This document shows, piece by piece, positions 6,807 through 15,173 of a DNA stretch of 26,511 nucleotides. The notes under the pieces were generated by a model. The model had not been told where the DNA came from, searched no databases, and saw only the letters and a program-made list of their open reading frames with translations. This stretch comes from JBKDZR01 sp047971485 (GTDB taxonomy: Bacteria > Pseudomonadota > Alphaproteobacteria > Rhodobacterales > Rhodobacteraceae): contig JBKDZR010000132.1 of assembly GCA_047971485.1 (NCBI GenBank), positions 1 to 26,511 of the forward strand, in the 5' to 3' direction. The position numbers and the translations under genes were made by a program. The first letter of the stretch is position 1. Each line of letters starts with the position of its first letter.

Positions 6807-8051
6807 ATGAAAGATTCAGCCTTCGACGAGGCGGTCATCCTCCCGGCCCCCACGCCTGAGCCCCGGTTGTTCTCGGCACTGGCGCTGACAACCTGTTCGC
6901 AGATCACCGCGACCTCTTCTGTTCTGGCCTTGACCACGATCCCGACCATCGCGGCCGCCGCCTTGGGCATCGCCCCGCACATGATCGGCTATCAGGTCAG
7001 TCTGATCTATGCCTCGGGCGTTTTCTTTTCAATGCTGGCCTCAGGCCTGGTCAAACGCCTTGGCGCCGGCCGGGTCGGCCAATTGGCACTGATCTTTGCC
7101 GGCTGCGGTTTTCTCGGCATGGCAACCGGATCGCTGGTAGGCATCGCCATCGCCTCGGTCCTGATCGGCATCGGATATGCACTGAACAATCCCTCGTCGT
7201 CACATATCCTGGCCCGTCTGGCCCCGCCCCGCCGGCGTAACCTGATCTTTTCCATCAAGCAGGCCGGCGTGCCGCTGGGGGGTATGCTGGCCGCCTTGGC
7301 CCTGCCGCCGCTGGCCCAGATCTGGGGCTGGCAGGTGGCGTTGCTGTGCTTTGCCGCATTGCCGCTGGCCTTGGCTGCGATCTATCAGGGCTTTTGCCGC
7401 GCCTGGGATACCGACCGGATTCCGGGCCTGTCCGTCACCCGCGGCCTCTGGCGCGGGCAGGGACAGGTCTGGCGCGATCCGAACCTGCGCGCGCTGGCAG
7501 TGCTGGGCTTTCTGTTTTCAGGGGTGCAGCTGTCGATCTCGACCTTCATCGTGGCCATGCTGATCGCCGAGTTCACCTGGCCCGCCCTGGTCGCCGCTTC
7601 GGTTGCCGCCGTGCTGCAGGCCAGCGGCGCGGTCGGGCGGGTGTTCTGGGGGCTGGTCGCCGATTGGGTCGGATCCGGGTTTCTGGTGCTGGCGGTCATC
7701 GGCCTGCTGACCGGTCTGTCTGCGCTCAGCTTCGGTATCTTCGGCATCTCACCGGGGCTGGGGATCGCGGTGGCGATGGTCTCGGGGTTGGCCGGGTCCG
7801 GCTGGAACGGGGTGATGCTGGCGGAAACGGCACGGGCTTCGCCGGGGTCAGGGACGCTGACCGGTGAGGTGCTGACCTATACATTCGTCGGGGTCATGGT
7901 CGGACCGGCGGCCTTTTCGACACTCTATGTCGTCACCGGCAGTTTCACCGCCACCTTCGCCCTATCCGCCGCGCCGGCCTTTCTGGGCTGCGCCATCGCC
8001 CTGCTGCGCCATCTGCGGCACCGCAGCGAGGCCCCCGGCGACCGAACCTGA
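6807..8051 (+). CDS. MFS transporter
   Basis: A 414-residue major facilitator with about twelve hydrophobic segments. The Gly-rich loop between helices 4 and 5 (LIGIGYALNNPSSSHILARL) and SIKQAGVPLGGMLAAL are typical of the CynX/NimT-like and related 12-helix groups. The N-terminus before the first helix is about 24 residues. No ribosome-binding site precedes the ATG, so translation may depend on a leader made from the promoter at 6653, or the true start may be further in. Its upstream region carries two copies of the motif found around gntR and rutA. This suggests that it imports the substrate of the RutA-amidase pathway, or exports a product. Substrate unknown. Confidence 0.85.
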   Translation: MKDSAFDEAVILPAPTPEPRLFSALALTTCSQITATSSVLALTTIPTIAAAALGIAPHMIGYQVSLIYASGVFFSMLASGLVKRLGAGRVGQLALIFAGCGFLGMATGSLVGIAIASVLIGIGYALNNPSSSHILARLAPPRRRNLIFSIKQAGVPLGGMLAALALPPLAQIWGWQVALLCFAALPLALAAIYQGFCRAWDTDRIPGLSVTRGLWRGQGQVWRDPNLRALAVLGFLFSGVQLSISTFIVAMLIAEFTWPALVAASVAAVLQASGAVGRVFWGLVADWVGSGFLVLAVIGLLTGLSALSFGIFGISPGLGIAVAMVSGLAGSGWNGVMLAETARASPGSGTLTGEVLTYTFVGVMVGPAAFSTLYVVTGSFTATFALSAAPAFLGCAIALLRHLRHRSEAPGDRT

Positions 8052-8097
8052 GACGCCACGACTGGCCCTGTCCAACACCACGCGGGCCGGGCAGAAA

Positions 8098-8129
8098 AGC
8101 AAACGGGGCGGAGGATCCCCCCGCCCCGT
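8098..8129 (-). terminator. Terminator between convergent MFS and binding-protein genes
   Basis: ACGGGGCGG (8103-8111) pairs perfectly with CCGCCCCGT (8121-8129) across a 9-nt loop. On the minus strand the stem is followed by TTTGCTTTTC. It can serve the binding-protein gene and, more weakly, the MFS gene. Confidence 0.75.
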
Positions 8130-8156
8130 CTTCGGACCGCGCGGATCAGCCGCCAA

Positions 8157-9857
8157 TCACTTGGCGCGCGACCAATCGGCAACGTTCCACAACTCGCTGT
8201 CCCAGCTGTTCATCTGCACGCCCTCCAGGGTGACCGAGGCCCCGGACACGCCGCCGCGATGGACCAGCGGGATCATTGCGTAGGATTGCACCAGCATGTC
8301 GTTCATCTCACGGGCCAGGGCGGCGCGGGCCCCAATCGTGTCGGTCGAGCGGAATTTCTCGGCCAACGCATCATATTCGGGCGAACAGAACCGCGAGACA
8401 TTGGGCCCCTGCCACTGGGTTTCCGGCGAGGGCACCGCCTTGCAGGTCCATTTGTTCAAGAAGGTTTCCTGATCCAGCCCCTTGGAGTTGTCAGTGTACA
8501 TTTCCAGATCGGCATAGAATTTCTGGCGGGTATCCGGGTTGCCGGCATCACCGCCAAAGAAGACCGATCCGGCGACATTGCGCAGGTTCACCGCCATACC
8601 GATCTCGGTCCACCAGTGCTTCAGCATCGCCTGTTCATCCTGACGGACCCCGCTGGTCGTGGTCAGGAACGAAAACTCCAGCTTTTTGCCATCCTTGTCT
8701 CGGATGCCGTCGCCATCGCTGTCGGTCCAGCCGGCCTCATCCAACAGCGCTTTTGCACCCTCGATATCGGGGGTAACACAGGCGTCATTGGCAGTGGACA
8801 CGTATTGCGCCGGGGCTGGCACAATGTTGCAGGTGACCCGGCCCTGTTCGCCATACAGCACCTCGGCCATCACGCCACGGTCAATCGCCAGCGACAACGC
8901 CTTGCGGACACGGATATCGCCAAGGATGGGATGCACGCCCCCCGCGGCGGTCGAGCGCTCTGCGCCCAGATCGGCGCTGGGATCGGTCATGTTGACAAAC
9001 AGATATTCCACCCAGGACCCGAATGAGGCCGCCGGCACACCCCGGCCCTGGTCCAGCAGATGCGCCATCACATCGGGCGCAAGTTGAAGGTTCCAGGCAT
9101 AATCGGCCTCGCCCGTTTCAAAGACCGCGCGCGCCGAGGCCATGGCATCGCCCCCGCCCTTGATCGTGACGGTGGCGAAATGCGGCTTGCCGGGATCGCG
9201 GTACGCCGGGTTGGCCACAAAGGTGACAACATCATTTGGGCGGAACTCGGACACCATGAAGGGTCCGGTCCCGATCGGACCGAAATTCTGATCGGTACAG
9301 GTGACGATCCGTTCGCCCATACAATCCTTGAACTGAGCCTGCTGCAGGATCGGCACGGTTGAGCTGACAAACGGCACATAGGGATAGGGTGTGGGCTGGG
9401 CGAAGGTCACCTGAACCGTCTGCGGATCCAGCGCCACCACATCGCTGACCCCGTCAAAGGCATTCGAGGCCGCGCAGCCAGCCCCTTCGGCGGTGCAGTA
9501 TGTCCAGGTGAAGACGACATCATCGGCACGCAGCGCGCTGCCGTCAGACCAGGTCACACCCGGCTTCAACTTCCAGGTGATCCGGGTCATATCCTCGGAA
9601 ATGCCGCCGTTTTCATGGGTCGGGATCTCGGCGGCCAGAACAGGCACCAACGTCCCCTCGGGATCGAAGCGCGCCAGCGGTTCAACGACCAGCGCGGCGG
9701 CGTCCACCTCTTTCGCGATCCCCGACAGATAGGGGTTCAGCGTCGAGGCTGCCTGCCAGTACAGGATCTTCAGATCGCCATCGGCGCCGCGTTCCGCCAG
9801 CGCGGTCAGGGGCAGGCACGTCAGCGCGGCACCTGCAAGCAAAGCCTTCTTGAGCAT
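8157..9857 (-). CDS. Peptide/opine-type ABC transporter substrate-binding protein
   Basis: A 566-residue periplasmic solute-binding protein of family 5 (SBP_bac_5). A signal peptide (MLKKALLAGAALTCLPLTALA, cleavage after about residue 21) leads into the mature chain. Typical segments are LKPGVTWSDGSALRADDVVFTW, NFGPIGTGPFMVSEFRPND, DIRVRKALSLAIDRGVMAEVLYG and AMLKHWWTEIGMAVNLRNV. The start is supported by AGGAGGG eight bases upstream. It is divergent from the RpiR regulator and separated from its presumed permeases (13074-14991) and ATPase (15174-17048) by the catabolic genes. The shared promoter element at 9956 and 15088 links it to them. The size suggests peptides, opines or similar ligands; the exact ligand is unknown. 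Confidence 0.9.
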   Translation of the reverse strand: MLKKALLAGAALTCLPLTALAERGADGDLKILYWQAASTLNPYLSGIAKEVDAAALVVEPLARFDPEGTLVPVLAAEIPTHENGGISEDMTRITWKLKPGVTWSDGSALRADDVVFTWTYCTAEGAGCAASNAFDGVSDVVALDPQTVQVTFAQPTPYPYVPFVSSTVPILQQAQFKDCMGERIVTCTDQNFGPIGTGPFMVSEFRPNDVVTFVANPAYRDPGKPHFATVTIKGGGDAMASARAVFETGEADYAWNLQLAPDVMAHLLDQGRGVPAASFGSWVEYLFVNMTDPSADLGAERSTAAGGVHPILGDIRVRKALSLAIDRGVMAEVLYGEQGRVTCNIVPAPAQYVSTANDACVTPDIEGAKALLDEAGWTDSDGDGIRDKDGKKLEFSFLTTTSGVRQDEQAMLKHWWTEIGMAVNLRNVAGSVFFGGDAGNPDTRQKFYADLEMYTDNSKGLDQETFLNKWTCKAVPSPETQWQGPNVSRFCSPEYDALAEKFRSTDTIGARAALAREMNDMLVQSYAMIPLVHRGGVSGASVTLEGVQMNSWDSELWNVADWSRAK

Positions 9858-9955
9858 TGGGAAAACCCTCCTGTCCTGTGCCCCGGCTGCGATCCGCCCG
9901 GGCTTTGGTTCCGTCCCGGGACCCGCACCGATGCGGTCCCGCTTGGGATTGTGTT

Positions 9956-10010
9956 TTGTAACGTACTGTGCAAATTTATCGCAGGCAGTCAATATGTAAC
10001 AAAGATTACA
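9956..10010. promoter_or_regulatory. RpiR-type operator/promoter block A
   Basis: This block aligns without gaps to 15088-15135. A 19-bp part ending in TGCAAA (9956-9974) matches 14 of 19, then after 12 bp AGTCAATATGTAACAAA (9987-10003) matches 16 of 17. On the minus strand TTGACT forms a -35-like box for the binding-protein gene. TGTAA-N6-TTACA at 9995-10010 is an inverted repeat resembling RpiR-family (HexR-like) operators. Confidence 0.6.
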
Positions 10011-10013
10011 GCA

Positions 10014-10895
10014 ATGACCACGGTCTCGCTGATCGACAAAATCCGTTCGGAAGCCCGGTCCACGGCCGAACGCAAAGTGGCCTCGGTCCTGGTCGAAGGC
10101 TATCCGACCCGCGCCCTGACGACGGTCGAGACGCTGGCCAGGCAAGCCTCGGTCAGCGCGCCGACGGTTCTGCGCTTTCTGGCCAAGATCGGGTTTGCGC
10201 GCTATGCTGCCTTTCAGGCTGCGGTGCTGGACGATGTCGAACGCCAGTTTGGATCGCCCTTGGGCAATATCGGCAAGGCCCCAACTGTCGGAGCAACCGC
10301 CACCGATCACATCTATCAGAAATCGTTGATGTTACAGGCGGAAGCCTTGCAAAAGACGGCGGCCCAGGCCCTGACGGCGGATTTCGACGCGCTGGTCGGC
10401 CAGATCATCAATCCCAAGGCCTCGGTCAAGCTGTTGGGCGGACGATACAGCCGCAACCTGGCCGAACGCCTGGCCACCCAGCTGGGCCAGGTCCGCCCCA
10501 AGGTGACCTTTCTGCCACTGACCGTCGGCTTTCTCTATGACGCATTGGTCGATATCGGGCCCGCCGACCTGTGCGTGATCTTCGATTATCGCCGTTACCA
10601 GCCCGAGTTGTTCCAGTTCGCCCGGGGCGCCCATGCCGCCGGGACCCGGATCTGCCTGTTTACCGATACCTGGCGCTCGCCCATCGCCGAATATGCCGAC
10701 ACCATCCTGACTGCGCCGGATGCCTCTACCTCGCCCTTCGGATCACGGGTGGTCGCCACGGCACAGGTCGAGGCCGTTGTCGCCGCCGTCATCCAGGCCA
10801 CGCTGGACGACAGTCGCAAGCGCCTGGCGCGGATCGAGGATCTGCGCAAGCTTGGCGCGCCCCCCGCCTCTTCGACGAAGGATCCCTCGCCATGA
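10014..10895 (+). CDS. RpiR/MurR-family transcriptional regulator
   Basis: A 293-residue regulator. The N-terminal helix-turn-helix (AERKVASVLV, VETLARQASVSAPTVLRFLAKIGFARYAAFQ, about residues 18-68) is followed by a SIS domain at about 120-260 (VKLLGGRYSRNLAERLATQLG, CVIFDYRRYQPELFQFARGAHAAGTRI). SIS domains usually bind phosphosugars, but RpiR-like regulators also control opine and amino-acid catabolism. No strong ribosome site lies upstream of the ATG at 10014. The stop overlaps the next start as ATGA, so it heads an operon with the amidohydrolase and oxidoreductase. It is the obvious candidate to bind blocks A and B. Confidence 0.9.
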   Translation: MTTVSLIDKIRSEARSTAERKVASVLVEGYPTRALTTVETLARQASVSAPTVLRFLAKIGFARYAAFQAAVLDDVERQFGSPLGNIGKAPTVGATATDHIYQKSLMLQAEALQKTAAQALTADFDALVGQIINPKASVKLLGGRYSRNLAERLATQLGQVRPKVTFLPLTVGFLYDALVDIGPADLCVIFDYRRYQPELFQFARGAHAAGTRICLFTDTWRSPIAEYADTILTAPDASTSPFGSRVVATAQVEAVVAAVIQATLDDSRKRLARIEDLRKLGAPPASSTKDPSP

Positions 10896-11638
10896 ATGCC
10901 CTGCCCCCGATCGTGCTGAACCCGGAGGGACGGTTCCCGGGCCTGATCGTCGTCGATCATTCCGGCACCAGCGTGCCCGCACCGCTGAACGATCTTGGCC
11001 TGGATCCGTCCTGGCACACCACCCATCATTTCCAGGATCTCGGCGTTGCCGATCTGGCCCGGCGGATCGCGGCTTGCATCGATGTGCCGGTGGTGATGAA
11101 CCGCGTCAGCCGGCTGGTGATCGACACCAACCGATGGATCGCCGATCCGGCCTCGGTGGTTTCGGTGATCGACGGCACAACCGTCCCCGCCAATATCGCC
11201 CTGAGCACCGCCGAGCGCGCTGCCCGTCAGGATGCGGTCTTCTGGCCCTTTCACGCGGCTGTCGCCCGGGCCTGGGACCGCCAGCTGGCGCATCACCGCC
11301 AGCCCCTGTTCTTCGCCCTGCACAGTTGCACCCGCTATTTCGAAGGCAGCCGTCGGTCCTGGGACGGGGGCACCATCTGGCACAACGACCAGACCCTGTC
11401 GCGCAACCTGTTGGACATTCTGGCCCGGGACACCAGCCTGGTGCTTGGCGACAACCAGCCCTACACCGGGGTCAACGGGCTGTATACCGTCGACCGCCAC
11501 ACCTTCGGATCGGGCCTGCCGGCCTGCGGCTTCGAGGTGACCAACGATCTGCTGGAAACCGAAAACGGGCGCAGCCGCTGGGCCGATCTGCTGTCGGATG
11601 CGCTGACCTCGATCACCCGCCTGGAGACTGCCGCATGA
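10892..11638 (+). CDS. N-formylglutamate amidohydrolase-like protein
   Basis: A 248-residue member of the N-formylglutamate amidohydrolase family, the COG3931-like branch rather than canonical HutG. Conserved blocks are GLIVVDHSGTSVP, VVMNRVSRLVIDTNRWI, FALHSCTRYFEG, GDNQPYTG and a C-terminal FEVTNDLL segment. The His of VDHSG and FALHS are plausible zinc ligands. It probably removes an N-formyl or similar N-acyl group from an amino acid. It overlaps its upstream regulator and its downstream oxidoreductase by ATGA, so the three are translationally coupled. Histidine-utilisation genes are absent here, so it is unlikely to serve the hut pathway. Confidence 0.82.
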   Translation: MNALPPIVLNPEGRFPGLIVVDHSGTSVPAPLNDLGLDPSWHTTHHFQDLGVADLARRIAACIDVPVVMNRVSRLVIDTNRWIADPASVVSVIDGTTVPANIALSTAERAARQDAVFWPFHAAVARAWDRQLAHHRQPLFFALHSCTRYFEGSRRSWDGGTIWHNDQTLSRNLLDILARDTSLVLGDNQPYTGVNGLYTVDRHTFGSGLPACGFEVTNDLLETENGRSRWADLLSDALTSITRLETAA

Positions 11639-12903
11639 CCGGATCCTTCACCGAACCGCCCTATGCGATCAGCGCTGTGCCCGCCCCAGCCACCGGGCGG
11701 CTGACCCAGGCGCGCACGGCCGATTTCATCCTGGTCGGCGCCGGCTATGGCGGGTTGCTCAGCGCGCTGCATCTGGCCGAACGCGGCGCCCGGGTGATCG
11801 TGCTGGAAGCCGCCGGGATCGGCCATGGCGGATCCGGGCGCAACCATGGCCAGTGCATCCCGATCTACGGCTATCTCGACCCCGACACGCTGCCCGCCAA
11901 AGGGTTCGATCTGCTGCTGAATTCCGGGGCCCTGGTATTCGACATGATCCGTGATCGTGGCCTCAACTGTGAGGCGGCGCAGAACGGCACTCTGATGGCG
12001 GCCTATAACCCGCGTACCCTGCGCACCACCCGGGCCGCGCAAGCGAAATATGCGCGCTTCGGCAAGGCCAGCGCCTATCTGGGACAGGACGAGATCACCG
12101 AACTGACCGGGACCAGGCTGAGCAGCGGGGGCTGGGTGCATCCTGAGGGCGGCCACCTGAATCCCCTGGCCTATAGCCGCGAACTGGCCCGGATCGCCCT
12201 GGCGGCCGGGGTCGAGATCTATACCGACAGCCCGATGATTTCCTATCGGCGGGACAATGGCACCTGGATCCTGCGCACCCCCGAGGGCGAGGCCCGCGCC
12301 GCCACGGTCGGCCTGACCACCGAGGCCTATTCGACCGACGCCCTTCCGCGCAAACTGACCCGGGGGTTTTTCCTGCTGGAAGGCTATGCCATCGCCAGCC
12401 GCCCCCTGACCCCGGAGCAGCGGACAGCCGTGATGCCCACGGGCATGAATTTCGGCGATACCCATCGTGATCCGATGTTCTTCCGCATTGATGCCCAGGG
12501 CCGGATCATATCGGGGGGGCTGCGCGAACCCCGGCGGGGCACGGATTTCGGCTATACCGCCAGCTTCATGACCCGGCGCCTGTCACGGTTCTTTCCGGTG
12601 CTCGACGGGCTGGAATGGGATTACATGTGGACCGGAACGATCAGCATGGCACTGGACCAGATCCCCTCGATCCAGCCGCTGGATGACGGGCTGTGGGCAC
12701 TGTCGGGCTGGTCTGGGCGCGGGGTGCCGACCTCGGCGGCACTGTCGCAGTGCTTTGCCCGCACACTGGAAGACCCGCGCGCCGGACTGGACTACTGGCC
12801 CCAGCGCCAGCCCCCCCGGGTCCTCGCCCGGGCCCTGCTGGGGCAGCTGGTTCAACATGTGCGGGGCCCGTTCAACCAGGTTCGGGACCGGATCGGCCTG
12901 TGA
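11635..12903 (+). CDS. DAO-family FAD-dependent amine/amino-acid oxidoreductase
   Basis: A 422-residue glycine/D-amino-acid oxidase (DadA-like) family protein. The dinucleotide-binding GAGYGGLLSALHLAERGARVIVLEA lies at about residues 36-60; GHGGSGRNHGQCIPIYG and the late GLWALSGWSGRGVPTS segment are typical of FAD binding in this family. It likely oxidises the C-N bond of an amine or N-substituted amino acid. It is coupled by ATGA to the N-formylglutamate-hydrolase-like gene. Together they suggest stepwise release of nitrogen from an imported N-modified amino acid. The substrate cannot be named. Confidence 0.88.
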   Translation: MTGSFTEPPYAISAVPAPATGRLTQARTADFILVGAGYGGLLSALHLAERGARVIVLEAAGIGHGGSGRNHGQCIPIYGYLDPDTLPAKGFDLLLNSGALVFDMIRDRGLNCEAAQNGTLMAAYNPRTLRTTRAAQAKYARFGKASAYLGQDEITELTGTRLSSGGWVHPEGGHLNPLAYSRELARIALAAGVEIYTDSPMISYRRDNGTWILRTPEGEARAATVGLTTEAYSTDALPRKLTRGFFLLEGYAIASRPLTPEQRTAVMPTGMNFGDTHRDPMFFRIDAQGRIISGGLREPRRGTDFGYTASFMTRRLSRFFPVLDGLEWDYMWTGTISMALDQIPSIQPLDDGLWALSGWSGRGVPTSAALSQCFARTLEDPRAGLDYWPQRQPPRVLARALLGQLVQHVRGPFNQVRDRIGL

Positions 12904-13073
12904 TCTCCGGCCTGCCGGTGCCGGGATCGACAAGCAAGAGCCGCCCATCGCACGGCCGTCTGGCCCGGACCCCGGCCCATCAAAGCGCCCGGCAACCTTG
13001 TTGCGGGCGGGGCATGGAAAGGGGCGGTGGGTACGCAACACGGCCCCCCTGTCAGCATGCCCTCAAGAACTGC

Positions 13074-13991
13074 TCAGCGGCCCCGGATCCGGGGGTCCAT
13101 CGCGTCCCGCAGGCCATCCCCGATATAGTTCACCGACAGAACCGTCAGCGAAATCGCGATCCCGGGCAAAGCCACCCGCATCGGATACAGCTGGATCTGG
13201 TCGATCGCATCATAGAGCAACCGGCCCCAGGTCGGGAAATCCGGTGGAAAGCCAAGGCCCAGAAAGGACAACGAACTTTCGGTGATGATCGCGCTGGCAA
13301 TGCCCAGGGTTGCCGAGACCAGGACCGGCGACAACACATTGGGCACTACATGCCGGAAGATCATCTTGACTGGCGTGGTCCCGATTGAACGCGCGGCGAC
13401 CATATACTCGCGCTCCTTCAGCGTCAGCACCTCGCCGCGGACCAGACGTGCAGTGTTCATCCAGCTGGTCAGACCAATCGCCAGAACGATCAGCAGGAAC
13501 ATCCCGCTTTCCGCCCCAAGGGCCCGGCTTAGCGGCTCGCGGAACAGCATCACCATGACCAGCAGCAAGGGCAGCAGCGGCAGGGCGAGAAACAGATCCG
13601 TCAGCCGCATCAGCACCCCGTCCAGCGCGCGAAAGAACCCCGCGCAAACCCCGATGAAGGTGCCGAACAGCAGCGACAGCAACATCGCCGTCAGCCCCAC
13701 AGCCAGCGACACCCGTCCCCCCGCGATCATCCGCGCGAACATGTCCCGGCCCAACTGATCCGTGCCCAGCGGATGGGCCAAAGACGGCCCCGCATTCCGG
13801 GCGCGAAAGGATACCGCCGTCGGATCGACCGCCCAAAGATAGGGCCCCAGCACCACGGTCAGCACGATGATCAGCAGCACGACACTGGCGGCCATCGCCC
13901 CCTTGTGGCTGCGGTACTGGCGCCAGACAGTGGCCCATTGGCTGACCGGTTTTTCGGCCAGCTCGGCGCTGTGCGGAGTCGCGTCACTCAT
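13074..13991 (-). CDS. ABC transporter permease (DppC/OppC type)
   Basis: A 305-residue inner-membrane permease. A soluble leader precedes the first membrane segment (SVVLLIIVLTVVLGPYLWAV, near residue 37), followed by the DppC-type segment HPLGTDQLGRDMFARMI. The ATPase-contact (EAA) loop is EYMVAARSIGTTPVKMIFRH. The ATG at 13991 overlaps the end of the upstream permease gene by eight bases, so translation is coupled. It partners the DppB-type permease, the double ATPase and probably the binding protein at 8157-9857. The gap to the convergent oxidoreductase gene (12904-13073) contains only short GC-rich repeats and no convincing terminator. Confidence 0.92.
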   Translation of the reverse strand: MSDATPHSAELAEKPVSQWATVWRQYRSHKGAMAASVVLLIIVLTVVLGPYLWAVDPTAVSFRARNAGPSLAHPLGTDQLGRDMFARMIAGGRVSLAVGLTAMLLSLLFGTFIGVCAGFFRALDGVLMRLTDLFLALPLLPLLLVMVMLFREPLSRALGAESGMFLLIVLAIGLTSWMNTARLVRGEVLTLKEREYMVAARSIGTTPVKMIFRHVVPNVLSPVLVSATLGIASAIITESSLSFLGLGFPPDFPTWGRLLYDAIDQIQLYPMRVALPGIAISLTVLSVNYIGDGLRDAMDPRIRGR

Positions 13992-14991
13992 AGCGGATCC
14001 TCGGGTCCAGAATGCCATAGAGAATATCGGCGATCAGGTTGAACGCCACGATCAGCACGGCGAAGATGAAGGTCAGCGTCTGCACCATCGGCACGTCATT
14101 GGCCTGGATCGCCGAGATCAGCAACTCGCCGATCCCGTTCACCTTGAAGACCTGCTCGGTGATGATCGCGCCACCGAAGATCTGCGGCACCCCCAGGGCA
14201 ATGACCGTGACCACCGGGATCATCGAATTGCGCAGCACATGGACCAGCACCACCACCCGCTCGCTCAGGCCCTTGGCGCGGGCGGTGCGCACATAATCCT
14301 GGCGCAGGTTGTCCAGCATCGAGGCGCGCATGAAACGGCTGATCTGGCTAGCATTGTAGAGCGCCATCACCGTGACGGGCAGCACCATCTGACGCACCTG
14401 CGCCCAGAAGCTGGCCCAGTCGGTTACCCTCAGCGTGGTGTCGTAGATTGATGGAAACCAGTGCAGTTGCACCGAGAAAAGGACGATCAGCACCACCCCG
14501 GTGAAAAAGGTGGGTACGGAAAAGCCGATCATCGAGATGAAGGTGCCCAGCTGATCAAACCAACTGTATTGCCGATAAGCCGAGATGATCCCGATCGGCA
14601 CCGCGATCAGCACGCCCAGCAGATAGGCCAGCCCCACCACCCAGAGGGTCTGGGGCAAACGCTGGGCGATCACATCAGCCACGGGCGACCGCGACTGCCA
14701 GGACAGAATCCTCTGGCTGTCCCCGGCCAGGTTCATCCCGAACAGCGCGTCCAGGACATGCAGCGGTTCGATCCAGAAAAACTGCTTCAGCCACAGCAGG
14801 TAACGCACCAGCAAGGGATCACCCAAGCCCAGGGATTTGCGCATCTGGTCCTTGACCTCGGGGGGGATGGTCAGGGGCAGTTGCGCCATCGGATCCCCCG
14901 GGGCCAACCCCAGCAACAGAAAGATCACCAGGCTGATCAGCAAAAGTGTCGGGATCGCGATAAGCAGGCGTCTGATCGTGTAGTGAAACAT
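13984..14991 (-). CDS. ABC transporter permease (DppB/OppB type)
   Basis: A 335-residue permease with the characteristic start MFHYTIRRLLIAIPTLLLIS and LGLAPGDP. It has about six membrane segments and an EAA loop, DYVRTARAKGLSERVVVLVH. The ATG at 14991 is preceded by GGAG at five bases. It is the first gene of the leftward pair and is divergent from the ATPase. The shared block at 15088-15135 lies upstream, so its promoter resembles that of the binding-protein gene. Confidence 0.92.
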   Translation of the reverse strand: MFHYTIRRLLIAIPTLLLISLVIFLLLGLAPGDPMAQLPLTIPPEVKDQMRKSLGLGDPLLVRYLLWLKQFFWIEPLHVLDALFGMNLAGDSQRILSWQSRSPVADVIAQRLPQTLWVVGLAYLLGVLIAVPIGIISAYRQYSWFDQLGTFISMIGFSVPTFFTGVVLIVLFSVQLHWFPSIYDTTLRVTDWASFWAQVRQMVLPVTVMALYNASQISRFMRASMLDNLRQDYVRTARAKGLSERVVVLVHVLRNSMIPVVTVIALGVPQIFGGAIITEQVFKVNGIGELLISAIQANDVPMVQTLTFIFAVLIVAFNLIADILYGILDPRIRYE

Positions 14992-15087
14992 CTCAACTCC
15001 GAAACTGGACTGACCGGACCTGACGCAACCCGGGATGCACCCATCGCGGACCCGCCCGGGCCACCGGCCCGATGCCCCCTGCGCGTA

Positions 15088-15135
15088 ATGTAAAATACCT
15101 TGCAAAGCTGGTATATCAAGTCAATATGTACCAAA
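15088..15135. promoter_or_regulatory. RpiR-type operator/promoter block B
   Basis: This is the second copy of the block at 9956-10003, aligned without gaps; AGTCAATATGTACCAAA (15119-15135) matches 16 of 17. It lies in the divergent region between the permeases and the ATPase. On the minus strand TTGACT with a downstream GGTATTTT could be the promoter of the permease genes. Confidence 0.6.
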
Positions 15136-15173
15136 CCATACTTCCCGGACCGGGCAAATGCGGAGAGATCCGA

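Noticed and set aside
10720..11634. Upstream extension of the DAO-family oxidoreductase frame
   Set aside because: The upstream codons lie over the regulator and amidohydrolase genes in another frame; the ATGA overlap at 11635 and the FAD motif position fix the true start.
12904..13073. Possible terminator between the oxidoreductase and permease genes
   Set aside because: Only short GC-rich palindromes such as CCGGC-CT-GCCGG are present, with very small loops and no T-run.
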